DNA from: Methanosarcina sp. UBA289
GTDB taxonomy: Archaea > Halobacteriota > Methanosarcinia > Methanosarcinales > Methanosarcinaceae
Length of the DNA stretch: 64,000 nucleotides
Assembly (NCBI GenBank): GCA_002496565.1
Contig: DAKJ01000005.1
Coordinates: forward strand, 132,916 to 196,915
Direction: 5' to 3'
In this document: one piece after another, positions 1 to 9,345 of the stretch
How the letters are laid out: every line of letters begins with the position of its first letter
Numbering within the stretch: position 1 is the first letter of the stretch
Translations under genes and position numbers: made by a program
The notes under the pieces: generated by a model
Database searches by the model: none
Seen by the model: the letters and a program-made list of their open reading frames with translations, nothing else
What the model was told of the DNA's origin: nothing

Positions 1-1
1 C

Positions 2-2602
2 CAGATGCGTGAGTATTACCTCTCCTTCTTTGAAGAGAGGGAACATACAAGGGTCAATCGTTATCCTGTAGTTGCCCGCTGGAGGGATGACCTTTATCTT
101 ACCATTGCATCCATTGCAGACTTCCAGCCTTTCGTAACCTCAGGGCAGGTTCCCCCACCTGCAAATCCCCTCACGATTTCCCAGCCCTGTATTCGCCTTA
201 ACGACCTGGACTCAGTAGGCAGGAGTGGACGCCATCTTACAACCTTTGAGATGATGGCACATCACGCTTTCAATAAAAGGGATCACGAAATTTACTGGAA
301 GGAACATACTCTGGAACTCTGTGATGAACTCCTTAATTCACTTAAGTTAGATCCCTTTGCTGTAAGTTACAAGGAAGAGCCCTGGGCAGGCGGAGGAAAT
401 GCGGGTCCCTGTGTAGAGGTTCTTGTGAACGGGCTTGAGCTTGCTACCCTTGTTTTCATGGACCTGAAAGCCGACAAAAAAGGCGATATTCTCATCAAAG
501 GTGAGACCTACTCGAAGATGGATAACTACATCGTAGATACAGGGTACGGACTTGAACGTTTTGTCTGGGCTTCAAAGGGCTCCCCTACAATTTATGATGC
601 ACTTTTCCCTGGCATAGTAAACGAACTCATGGGGCTTGCAGGGCTTGAGCATGAACTAGCCAACTCCGAGTATGCAAATATTCTGTCCCAGAATGCGCGG
701 CTTGCAGGGTTTATGGATGTCAGTGGACAGGCAAATCTTCTGGAACTCAGGAAAAAGGTTGCCTCGAGCATTGGAATGACCGTGGATAAACTCTCGGCTA
801 TAATGGAACCCGTAGAAAAGGTCTATGCAATTACTGATCATACTCGCTGTTTGGCTTTTATGCTTGGAGACGGGATTATTCCCTCGAACGTTAAAGCAGG
901 CTACCTTGCCAGGCTTGTCCTCAGGCGGACTTTACGCATGATGGATGACCTAGACATCAGGACCCCACTTTCCGAGATTGTGGATATGCATATCAAGAAT
1001 ATGCCCGAGTATCCCGAGTTCAGGGAAAATTTCCCGGTCATACAGGATATTCTGGAATCGGAAGAAGAGAAATTCCGTAATACAATGGAAAGAGGACGCA
1101 GGATTATCCAGAAATCGGCCTCACACTTCAAGAAAACCGGGGAAAAGATTCCTTTATCCCAGTTAACTGAACTTTACGACTCCCACGGAATCCCGCCCGA
1201 GATGGCAAAAGAAGTAGCAGCCGAGATCGGAGTAGATGTGGAGTTCCCTGACAATTTCTATTCCATTGTTGGTGAACTGCATAACAAGGCCGAAGAAAAG
1301 GAAGAAGAAGTAATTCCGTTTGCAGACCGGCTTAAACATCTTCCGAAGACAAAGCGCAGCTTCTATGACGAGCCCACGCGCTTGGAATTTGAGGCTGTTG
1401 TGCTGGATGTCTTTGACAATAACATAGTGCTGGACAACACCTTTTTCTACGCCGAAGGCGGAGGGCAGCCTGCAGATATGGGAACAATCACTACCGGATA
1501 TGCGGTATACAGAGTGGTGGACGTCCAGATCTATGACGGCGTAATAGTACACACCATAGAGAACTCTGATGGGGATCTTGAGATTAGCAAAGGTGATATC
1601 GCCACCGGAAAAGTGGACGAGAGGCGCAGGATGACTCTTGCCAGACATCATACGGCAACTCATATCGTAAATGATGCAGCCAGGAAAGTTCTTGGAAAAC
1701 ATATCTGGCAGGCTGGTGCCCAGAAGTTTGAGGACCACTCGAGGCTTGACCTTTCGCATTATAAGCATATCTCCCCTGAGGAACTGAAGCAGATAGAGCT
1801 TCTGGCAAATCGCACGGTTATGGAAAATAAGCGTGTTATTACGGAATGGATGCCAAGGACTGAAGCCGAGCAGGAATACGGCTTTGGGCTCTATCAGGGT
1901 GGAGTGCCTCCAGGAGATAAAATCAGAGTTGTAAAGGTCGGAGATGATGTTGAGGCCTGTGCAGGTACACACTGCGTCAGTACAGGAATTGTAGGCCCGA
2001 TCAAAATCCTGAGGACCGAAAGAATCCAGGACGGAGTAGAGAGGGTTGAGTTTGCAGCAGGAGTTGCAGCTGTACGTGCTATGCAAAAGATAGATTCACT
2101 CCTGGCAGGTTCTGCAAAGACCCTAAGTGTACCTCCCGAACAGCTTCCAGCAAGTGTTGAGCGTTTCTTCGGGGAATGGAAAGACCTCAAAAAAGAAAAC
2201 GAGAAACTTAAGGAAGAACTTGCCCGCGCCAGGGTTTACAAGTTGCTGGGAGAAGCCTCAGAGGTTGCAGGTCTCAAGGTTATTACCGAATTCATTCCAG
2301 GGGCTGATTCTCTTGAACTCCAGAAAATCGCTACCGAGTTCCTGAAAAATGAAGATGTGGTGGCCCTTCTTGCAAGCGACATCGAAGGCGTTAAGCTCGT
2401 AGCATCTGCCGGACAGAAAGCCTTAAATTGTGGAGTCAATGCTGGCAGTCTTGTCCGTGAAATGTCGAAGATTGTTAGCGGAGGCGGAGGCGGAAAGCCG
2501 GCCCTTGCTATGGGCGGTGGAACTGACCCTTCCAGAATTCAGGATGCGCTTGCTCGTGGGCTTGAACTCGTAAAAGAAGCCTGCAAAGAAGTCTGCAAGT
2601 AA
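2..2602 (+). CDS. alaS: Alanyl-tRNA synthetase, archaeal type (5' end cut by window)
   Basis: Charges tRNA-Ala with alanine and edits mischarged serine or glycine. The frame is open to the left edge (codon CAG before the first ATG at 5), and about 60 N-terminal residues of the family are missing, so the gene begins upstream. Seen in order: class II aminoacylation core with GRHLTTFEMMAHHAFN near residue 76; the editing domain with the metal-binding ARHHTATHIV (HxxxH) and CAGTHCVSTG (CxxxH); then a coiled DHHA1 region ending in a glycine-rich GGGGGGKPALAMGGG tract. A T-rich stretch after the stop (about 2648-2675) is a likely terminator. Identification is very secure. Confidence 0.97.
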   Translation, partial: QMREYYLSFFEEREHTRVNRYPVVARWRDDLYLTIASIADFQPFVTSGQVPPPANPLTISQPCIRLNDLDSVGRSGRHLTTFEMMAHHAFNKRDHEIYWKEHTLELCDELLNSLKLDPFAVSYKEEPWAGGGNAGPCVEVLVNGLELATLVFMDLKADKKGDILIKGETYSKMDNYIVDTGYGLERFVWASKGSPTIYDALFPGIVNELMGLAGLEHELANSEYANILSQNARLAGFMDVSGQANLLELRKKVASSIGMTVDKLSAIMEPVEKVYAITDHTRCLAFMLGDGIIPSNVKAGYLARLVLRRTLRMMDDLDIRTPLSEIVDMHIKNMPEYPEFRENFPVIQDILESEEEKFRNTMERGRRIIQKSASHFKKTGEKIPLSQLTELYDSHGIPPEMAKEVAAEIGVDVEFPDNFYSIVGELHNKAEEKEEEVIPFADRLKHLPKTKRSFYDEPTRLEFEAVVLDVFDNNIVLDNTFFYAEGGGQPADMGTITTGYAVYRVVDVQIYDGVIVHTIENSDGDLEISKGDIATGKVDERRRMTLARHHTATHIVNDAARKVLGKHIWQAGAQKFEDHSRLDLSHYKHISPEELKQIELLANRTVMENKRVITEWMPRTEAEQEYGFGLYQGGVPPGDKIRVVKVGDDVEACAGTHCVSTGIVGPIKILRTERIQDGVERVEFAAGVAAVRAMQKIDSLLAGSAKTLSVPPEQLPASVERFFGEWKDLKKENEKLKEELARARVYKLLGEASEVAGLKVITEFIPGADSLELQKIATEFLKNEDVVALLASDIEGVKLVASAGQKALNCGVNAGSLVREMSKIVSGGGGGKPALAMGGGTDPSRIQDALARGLELVKEACKEVCK

Positions 2603-2647
2603 TGGAAATATCGGGCTTTTAATTCCCGAAATTTCTTCTTAATCTTC

Positions 2648-2680
2648 TTACTTTTTTTATTTTTTTATTTTTATTCTTCT
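2648..2680 (+). terminator. T-rich terminator after alaS
   Basis: Several runs of 5-7 T lie 45-75 bases after the alaS stop, in a region with no gene. Oligo-T tracts are the usual termination signal for archaeal RNA polymerase. The facing gene (2766-3845) is convergent, so the tract may serve alaS only. No stem is needed or seen. Confidence 0.5.
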
Positions 2681-2765
2681 CAATCTATTCTCTGCTTATT
2701 CAATTATTCTACCTTTTAGCTACATCTCTATCTTTCAAATTTTTTCAGCCTCATCAACCCTTTTT

Positions 2766-3845
2766 TCATTCGTTAAATATAACTTCGCAAAGGATCGCAG
2801 TTCCATCTTTTACAAAGAGATGCACGGTTTTATTTCCTTCAAGACCTTTTTCAACCTCGTTTCGGACTTCCCAGTAATCTCCGGGCTTCACGCCTGCTCT
2901 GAGCACAACACTTCCGACATTCTGACCTTTCAAGAATTTATTAATCTCCTTTGGTTCAAAGGGGCAGACTTTTAGCACAAGGTAATGATTTTTGATCATG
3001 GATTGCTTTATCAGGGCATCTGAGGTCAATAAAAGCCTTTTTTTGTCAACTCTGAATTGTTCAAAACTCCCCATAAAAGGCCCAGCCATCTGCATCATGG
3101 ATTCCACAAGCTCAGGCAGCAGCCCGGCTGCAACTACAGATGGTTCAGGTTCGTAGGCGTTGAGTTTCATTTTGTCAGTTTCCTTTATTTGGGGGAGCCC
3201 ATACCTTGAAACCAGTCCTTCGCCTGCAGGCAGAGCCACAGCCATGCGGTCATACTGCTTTAGCCCACCGAAGTAAAGGGTCAGACGGTTGAGCTGCCCG
3301 TCCAGTGAGATATATTCTTTTTCGCAGTCAAAAGGAATCCTTTCAGGCGGCATCTGGGGCGGGGCTTCAAAAGCAAAATTTCGGGTTTTTTCACCGTAAG
3401 CAGCCAGCACTTTCGGAATCCCCGGCTCAAGGCTTGAGACCTTTCTCTCGTTTTCTTCGGCCGGCCGGAAGGGATCAGAAAATATCACATCAACGGCCGG
3501 GATCTGCTCTATGACTTTCGGGTCAAGGGCGTCTCCGCAAATGAATTTCACATTATCAAGCCCGTACATTGCACAGTTCTGTTTTGCATATTCGATTTTT
3601 TTGGGGTCGATTTCCACTGCATACACGAACTCGCACTGCTGGGCAAAAAAGACGGTTTGTCCTCCTATCCCGCAGCTGATGTCAGCCAGAACCTTACATC
3701 TCAAACGCTGCGCCCTGTAACGGGCAATGGGCTCAGGGGTTGCAAAGCGCAGGCTTTCCTTATCCCCGTGCATGGGCTTCTCAAATTGTTTTCTCCGTGC
3801 CACGTCGATCAGGAGTAGTAGATAGTTTATGAGATTTAAAGGCAA
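2766..3845 (-). CDS. SAM-dependent methyltransferase with THUMP-like C-terminal domain
   Basis: A class I Rossmann methyltransferase. Motif I is LADISCGIGGQTVFFAQQ (about residues 53-70), followed by the acidic ribose-binding EIDPKKIEYAKQN. The catalytic-type motif IV is FSDPFRP (about residue 126) rather than NPPY. The C-terminal third (from about residue 285) is lysine-rich and ends with a short beta region typical of the THUMP-like domain (PF18096) of archaeal and bacterial tRNA/rRNA-type methyltransferases. Substrate is unknown; an RNA base is the most likely target by family. It faces alaS convergently. The length of 359 aa fits the family. Confidence 0.8.
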   Translation of the reverse strand: MPLNLINYLLLLIDVARRKQFEKPMHGDKESLRFATPEPIARYRAQRLRCKVLADISCGIGGQTVFFAQQCEFVYAVEIDPKKIEYAKQNCAMYGLDNVKFICGDALDPKVIEQIPAVDVIFSDPFRPAEENERKVSSLEPGIPKVLAAYGEKTRNFAFEAPPQMPPERIPFDCEKEYISLDGQLNRLTLYFGGLKQYDRMAVALPAGEGLVSRYGLPQIKETDKMKLNAYEPEPSVVAAGLLPELVESMMQMAGPFMGSFEQFRVDKKRLLLTSDALIKQSMIKNHYLVLKVCPFEPKEINKFLKGQNVGSVVLRAGVKPGDYWEVRNEVEKGLEGNKTVHLFVKDGTAILCEVIFNE

Positions 3846-3950
3846 CTGAAAGGGAGGGTAGTTGAAATTCTCTACAAGCGATCACTCATTTTATCCGCAT
3901 TCTGGTCAAGACTAAGGCTGGCTAAAAACGCAGGTCTTATTACTTTATTT

Positions 3951-4433
3951 TTAATCCACTTTGGAAATGATCACGACGTAGTTTTTCCCGTATTTTTCGG
4001 CACAGGCCGGACAGGTAGTATACCACATATACCATTTCTTGACTTCGAGGCCCTGATTTTTTGCGTAGGCTTCAAAATCCTGGCACCATTCTCCTGTTTT
4101 TTCGAAGTCTCCCTCATAGACTTTGCTCAAAAATTTCCCATTTAGTGTTACGTTTTCGGCGCCGTCCACTTCTTTATCAACAGCCAGGTAAAGATCCATG
4201 TTGCTTTCTGAGGTATGGTCCGACAAGCAGAGCCAGTCCGGCATTTCTGCACCTGCCCTGGCGACTTTCTCGTTCATCCGCATTATTACCTCTCCAAAAT
4301 TAAGAGGCATGTAAAACTGTGTGGTAACCGAGTCCTTGACGAACCTTTTATTGTTCCATTCAAACAATTTTCCATCCCAGGGGGAGGGGTCAAACCGAGG
4401 ACAACATTCCGGAGTTTCGATTTTGGTGGTCAT
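3951..4433 (-). CDS. Conserved small protein of unknown function (CCPRFDPSPWDGK family)
   Basis: A 160-residue protein without signal peptide or membrane segment. It starts with a cysteine pair in CCPRFDPSPWDGK and ends with a CxxC in TTCPACAEKYGKNYVV, preceded by an aromatic stretch KKWYMWYT. From memory, close relatives occur in both methanogens and anaerobic bacteria, sometimes loosely annotated as hydrolases, but no active site can be named here. The two cysteine pairs could bind a metal. It stands alone between two unrelated genes with a 328-base promoter region upstream. Confidence 0.7.
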   Translation of the reverse strand: MTTKIETPECCPRFDPSPWDGKLFEWNNKRFVKDSVTTQFYMPLNFGEVIMRMNEKVARAGAEMPDWLCLSDHTSESNMDLYLAVDKEVDGAENVTLNGKFLSKVYEGDFEKTGEWCQDFEAYAKNQGLEVKKWYMWYTTCPACAEKYGKNYVVIISKVD

Positions 4434-4762
4434 AATTTTACACCCTGCTAAGTAATAACTTTTGATGTTATTTTAGATTTTGGTTTTACTTCTTTAGAGG
4501 ACGTCGCGTCTATACCTCAAATTTTATAAAATTTATTGTATATTTTGTATTTTTAGATGGTAAAACGGAAAAGATGCCAATATTTCATTTGAGCCTTTAC
4601 CGAGGGTTTTCGAAAATGGATCTCAGTCTAAATTTTTGCTCAATTTTTGTTTAGCAGGTCTTGCTCATGAGTTAAAAAAGGAATAAAGGACCGAAACGGT
4701 AGAAGATTAGAAAAAAGAAATGGAAAGATGGAGTGCTCAACTACACTTGAAACAATAGGAAT
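4434..4762. other. Intergenic region, promoter for the 3951-4433 gene
   Basis: This 329-base AT-rich stretch contains no credible reading frame. Around 4520-4555 there are T/A-rich elements (for example tttataaaatttattgtatat) that could hold the TATA box of the minus-strand gene ending at 4433. Nothing else is recognised. Confidence 0.4.
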
Positions 4763-5401
4763 TTACTGAATGAGGCCTTTTTTACTGCCTGAATTCCCAG
4801 CCTGATTAATTGCATTAACCATGCTCAAAAAATTTGTACCAGCTTGCTTTAACTTCCCTCTTACAGAATAACCATGTTTTTCGTATAACTTTAGAGCTTC
4901 TTTGTTTTCAGGTTTAACGATCAATGAGGTCCTGGAAATGCCAAGTTTATGAGATTTGAGGGTTGCTACCTTTAACAATCTGCTCCCAACCCCACACGCT
5001 CTGTACTGTGGATAAACGGCAAGTGAATCTATATAATATTCTCCAGGTTCTGCCTCTTTTGTTTTTAACATAGGAATTACTTTTCCATGGTAATCCTCGG
5101 TATTTGATTTATAAAACTTAGGGAGTTTTTCTACCAATAATTTATTCAAACGTGGAAAATGGTCTGAGGGAAACGACAAAACTAAACCTGCTATCCCGTT
5201 ACTTCCCTCTGCGACATGTATATTTTGATAACTCAAAATATTGTCAGGCTGTTTATAGAATTTTTTAATAACCTCTTGAACAGCCTTCCGATTAGTAGAT
5301 CCTGCCAGCACATAAGCACATTCTCCCCAGGCCATACAAATTAATTCTGCTGCTTCATCTGCATCTTCAATTCTGGCCTGTCGAATAAACACAATTATCA
5401 A
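4763..5401 (-). CDS. GNAT-family N-acetyltransferase
   Basis: A 212-residue acetyltransferase of the Gcn5-related family. It begins IRQARIEDADEAAELI, the usual first strand and helix. The acetyl-CoA pyrophosphate loop is YPQYRACGVGSRLLK (about residues 130-144, Q/RxxGxG/A form), and motif B is ENKEALKLYEKHGYSVRGKLK. The N-terminal arm (GECAYVLAGSTNRKAVQEV) matches a subfamily common in Methanosarcina and Firmicutes, whose substrates are mostly unknown. It stands as a single gene. Confidence 0.85.
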   Translation of the reverse strand: MIIVFIRQARIEDADEAAELICMAWGECAYVLAGSTNRKAVQEVIKKFYKQPDNILSYQNIHVAEGSNGIAGLVLSFPSDHFPRLNKLLVEKLPKFYKSNTEDYHGKVIPMLKTKEAEPGEYYIDSLAVYPQYRACGVGSRLLKVATLKSHKLGISRTSLIVKPENKEALKLYEKHGYSVRGKLKQAGTNFLSMVNAINQAGNSGSKKGLIQ

Positions 5402-5618
5402 ACCTCCATAAATAAAGTTAATATTATAATTTGTTCTCTTATTATTCTAACATTATTTGTTTTCTTACAATCTATTCAAAAATAATTTATTCTATAAACA
5501 AGAAAGTTTCAGAACTACTTTTCATGATCGGAAACTTAATTGATAATTCCAAATTCGAAATTTAAAAAAGTATATTTGAGTTTTGGAATCAGCTCATAAG
5601 TATCAGCTCATTATTATC

Positions 5619-6035
5619 TCACTTGTTATTTTTTAAATTTTGAAGAATGACCCAAACCTGTTTGAGGCTATATTCGACACTAAATTCTTGAAGAATCAAG
5701 TCTTGCACTTCTCGAGCTAGCCAATTATCCCGTTCTTTAAGCATTTCCTTTAATTGTGTTTTCTGGAAATCTGAGAGTTTTGAGGGGCTTCCGCCTCTAA
5801 ATTTAGGGATCAAGCCTTCGTAACCCTGAGAGTTCCATCTCTGTTGCCAGAGGTTCCCATTGCTTCTGGAAATTCCAACAATATTTGAAGCCTCTTTAAC
5901 ACTTTTGCCTTCATAACGGGCTTTGATAAATATGAGGCGTTGGACAACCCGACAATTTTTTTCAGCTTTGATCATTTGAACAAGTTTATCGTAACTTAGA
6001 TGGCGAGTTATTGGGATTTGTTCAGGCTTGGACAC
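5619..6035 (-). pseudogene. IS630-type transposase N-terminal helix-turn-helix fragment
   Basis: A 138-residue protein with a helix-turn-helix of the IS630/Tc1 kind: RLIFIKARYEGKSVKEASNI, then VGISRSNGNLWQQRWNSQG, followed by a second winged-helix-like half (KLSDFQKTQLKEMLKER). A complete IS630 transposase would continue into a DDE catalytic domain, but the frame stops and the next 200 downstream bases show no DDE coding. It is either the ORF A half of a decayed insertion sequence or a domesticated DNA-binding protein. It lies 174 bases from the trailer end of the CRISPR array. Confidence 0.6.
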
Positions 6036-6209
6036 ACCTAATATAATATATTATATGTATTAAAGTTTATGTAAACAGCTGTAATAGTTCCACTTCTAAA
6101 CCTACAGTATTATGGCATTTTTCAAAATTAAACGGCTATGCTTCAATTCTTATTTTTGTGGGGTTTGTTTTTGAATCCATGTAGATTACAAAATATATGA
6201 TACATTAGT

Positions 6210-8804
6210 TGAGCCTCATTCCTTTTATTGGATCTTGCTCACGAATAACTCTCATTTTAAAGGAACGTGTGGACTTGGCATTGTTTCAATCCTTGTTTTA
6301 TTGGATCTTGCTCACGAATTGTTCTTACAGTTGCGAAGTCAACCACTGAAAGCGGTTTCAATCCTTGTTTTATTGGATCTTGCTCACGAATGAGATGATC
6401 CAGAGTATAGAATTCTATCATCTGTTTATAAGTTTCAATCCTTGTTTTATTGGATCTTGCTCACGAATAACGCTTGCATTCTGACAGTCCTTTATCATCT
6501 GTTTATAAGTTTCAATCCTTGTTTTATTGGATCTTGCTCACGAATACCTGATCCTGATTTTGATTTCTCACCGAAAAAAGTTTCAATCCTTGTTTTATTG
6601 GATCTTGCTCACGAATCGCCTGCAACGTCGGGGGATGTGGAATCCTTTACAACAGTTTCAATCCTTGTTTTATTGGATCTTGCTCACGAATAGGTTAGGA
6701 GAATTAGCAACCCTAGATATGCAGGTAGTTTCAATCCTTGTTTTATTGGATCTTGCTCACGAATCCCGGCATCAGATTACGAATTAGCTCTTTATAGTTG
6801 TTTCAATCCTTGTTTTATTGGATCTTGCTCACGAATAAACCTACAATTCGTCTAATTCTGACTAAATAGGGGGGTTTCAATCCTTGTTTTATTGGATCTT
6901 GCTCACGAATTTAGATAATGGTAGAATAAACGATAGAAACGTTATAGTTTCAATCCTTGTTTTATTGGATCTTGCTCACGAATTGAAGGGGACATCCTTG
7001 CTTGCCTGAAAGACAGTTGTTTCAATCCTTGTTTTATTGGATCTTGCTCACGAATTCTTCAGCACTTGAAAGTTTGAAAAATACTGCAAGGTGTTTCAAT
7101 CCTTGTTTTATTGGATCTTGCTCACGAATCTTATATTTTTCTTTTAATTCATCGTCTATAGAATCGTTTCAATCCTTGTTTTATTGGATCTTGCTCACGA
7201 ATAGCATTGATTCCCAGTAACCCTTCCGCGTCTTATGGTTTCAATCCTTGTTTTATTGGATCTTGCTCACGAATCGGTATACATTACCCGCTTGTTGGTC
7301 GATCCACCGGTTTCAATCCTTGTTTTATTGGATCTTGCTCACGAATCTATAACAAGGAAAAGAGGAAAAAAATTATGGAGGAAGTTTCAATCCTTGTTTT
7401 ATTGGATCTTGCTCACGAATTATAGCAATCCTCGTTGGAGGTGAGTGGGACTCTGGTTTCAATCCTTGTTTTATTGGATCTTGCTCACGAATCCACCACC
7501 AAACCAGTAGGTATGAGCTAATTCTTTCGTTTCAATCCTTGTTTTATTGGATCTTGCTCACGAATGCTCATACCCGAATATCCTGCGTTAAATCCAACCT
7601 GTTTCAATCCTTGTTTTATTGGATCTTGCTCACGAATACCCTAATTCTATCAGCCTCGTTCCTATTTGGACATAGTTTCAATCCTTGTTTTATTGGATCT
7701 TGCTCACGAATCGTTTAGTTCCATTTAATACCTCATCATTTTTACAGTTGTTTCAATCCTTGTTTTATTGGATCTTGCTCACGAATATTTTGAGGGATAT
7801 ATGATGAAAGAAATTAAAGATCTTAAGTTTCAATCCTTGTTTTATTGGATCTTGCTCACGAATGGGTTAATCCGTTTGTTTTTAAGTGCTTCTTTGTTCT
7901 GTTTCAATCCTTGTTTTATTGGATCTTGCTCACGAATATTTTCATTTTATTCTTCCTTCTTGGCCCTCACGTTTCAATCCTTGTTTTATTGGATCTTGCT
8001 CACGAATTTTTTTTGCCTCGTCTTTCTCAGGGACTTCAGGGGAAGTTTCAATCCTTGTTTTATTGGATCTTGCTCACGAATCCATATTCTTATGGTTATG
8101 CATATGAGTATGAGCGGTTTCAATCCTTGTTTTATTGGATCTTGCTCACGAATCATAGGGAAACAAAGCTTTGAAAATACCTAATTTTAGTTTCAATCCT
8201 TGTTTTATTGGATCTTGCTCACGAATTCACCACGATAAAATCACAAGAGAAAGAAAACACAGTTTCAATCCTTGTTTTATTGGATCTTGCTCACGAATAA
8301 TCAAAGTCCTGCTGGTCATGGCCGTCTAAGAAAGTTTCAATCCTTGTTTTATTGGATCTTGCTCACGAATATATTGTTAAGGAAGGCATTTCTGAAAACA
8401 AAGGGTTTCAATCCTTGTTTTATTGGATCTTGCTCACGAATTTATGGAATTTCGGAGCTGATATACCTGCTTTTTAAGTTTCAATCCTTGTTTTATTGGA
8501 TCTTGCTCACGAATCCTCTTTCTTTTTTCAAAATCTTCTCTTGTGTAATCGTTTCAATCCTTGTTTTATTGGATCTTGCTCACGAATGAATCCAAGGAGA
8601 CTTTTCTATACTTTTCACATTAGTTTCAATCCTTGTTTTATTGGATCTTGCTCACGAATTTAATTTCCTTTTTCGTGATAACAAGATAGCAGGAAGTTTC
8701 AATCCTTGTTTTATTGGATCTTGCTCACGAATTTCGAATTGTGACAGTATCAGAAGACATATAGAGTGTTTCAATCCTTGTTTTATTGGATCTTGCTCAC
8801 GAAT
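6210..8804 (-). CRISPR. CRISPR array, 36 repeats of 37 bp and 35 spacers
   Basis: The repeat on the plus strand begins gtttcaatccttg and ends ggatcttgctcacgaat, 37 bases in all. I placed starts at 6283, 6355, 6432, 6509, 6580, 6655, 6728, 6800, 6874, 6947, 7019, 7093, 7166, 7238, 7310, 7384, 7456, 7529, 7601, 7675, 7750, 7827, 7901, 7971, 8045, 8117, 8190, 8262, 8334, 8405, 8478, 8551, 8623, 8696 and 8768, plus a degenerate copy at about 6210-6246 in which only the last 24 bases match. Spacers are 33-40 bases. Read on the minus strand the repeat ends in ATTGAAAC, the usual 5' handle of type I-B/III crRNAs. With the degenerate repeat at 6210 as trailer, transcription runs from high to low coordinates. 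No cas gene is present in the window. Confidence 0.98.
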
Positions 8805-8910
8805 AGGGCAAAAATTTCCTTTATTTAGCTAGAAAAGGCCTGAAATGAACTAAATTTTAGGACTAAAAATCTTGTTGGAAAATTATCAAACCCTTTATAA
8901 ATACAAGAAA
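8805..8910 (-). promoter_or_regulatory. CRISPR leader with candidate TATA box
   Basis: AT-rich sequence next to the last intact repeat, at the end opposite the degenerate one, is where the leader should be. On the minus strand a TATA-like atttataaa lies at 8894-8902, about 90 bases upstream of the first repeat. This places a transcript start near 8870 and a leader RNA of roughly 65 bases. The assignment rests on position and array polarity only. Confidence 0.5.
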
Positions 8911-9345
8911 AACAGGGCTTCTAGCGGTTTGGAAACATTCTATTATATGCCTTTCTTTCTATTTAACTTTTATATTTTAAGGAGTTTTAAGTAAATCTAA
9001 AGGCCGGTTTAATTCAATAATGTTTTTGCTATTTTTTAAAACATCGAGTTTAAACTATTTTCTTTACCCAGAAAAATCTATTCAATCCAAAACTAACAAA
9101 CGAATGATAATAATATTTTGTACTATTTAATTCTATACAATCACCATATTAGTGTTACATACATTTAGGAATGTATTTATAATAAAAAGAGTTTAGTTTA
9201 GTTCATCTTAATTTTTGTAAAAAAAGTATTACTATTGCACTATATTTTCTTCGAAACATGTTATTTTTACGGATTTGAGATTACTGAAAGCACTATTGTA
9301 GTAGTACTATTTCAATTCTAATATTATGAGAAAGGAGGAGTTTAG
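8911..9345. other. AT-rich region between CRISPR leader and transporter locus
   Basis: No credible gene. The left part probably holds the rest of the CRISPR leader. The right part carries the promoter and 5' leader of the first binding-protein gene, which resembles the sequence upstream of the second one. Confidence 0.5.
9152..9205 (+). promoter_or_regulatory. Promoter of first binding-protein gene, with inverted repeat
   Basis: A TATA box tatttataata lies at 9174-9184, predicting a start near 9205 and a 5' leader of about 140 bases. Just upstream are gtgttac (9152-9158) and an inverted repeat atacat-6-atgtat, a possible operator. The stretch through cttaattttt and aaaagtatta (to about 9231) is matched closely upstream of the second paralogue (11232-11312). 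Confidence 0.55.

Noticed and set aside
1163..2086. 307-codon minus-strand frame opposite alaS
   Set aside because: Shadow of alaS; no ribosome site and no protein family features.
6442..8832. Many plus-strand reading frames with repeated SILVLLDLAHE or NPCFIGSCSRI peptides
   Set aside because: They are translations of the CRISPR repeat in different frames, not genes.
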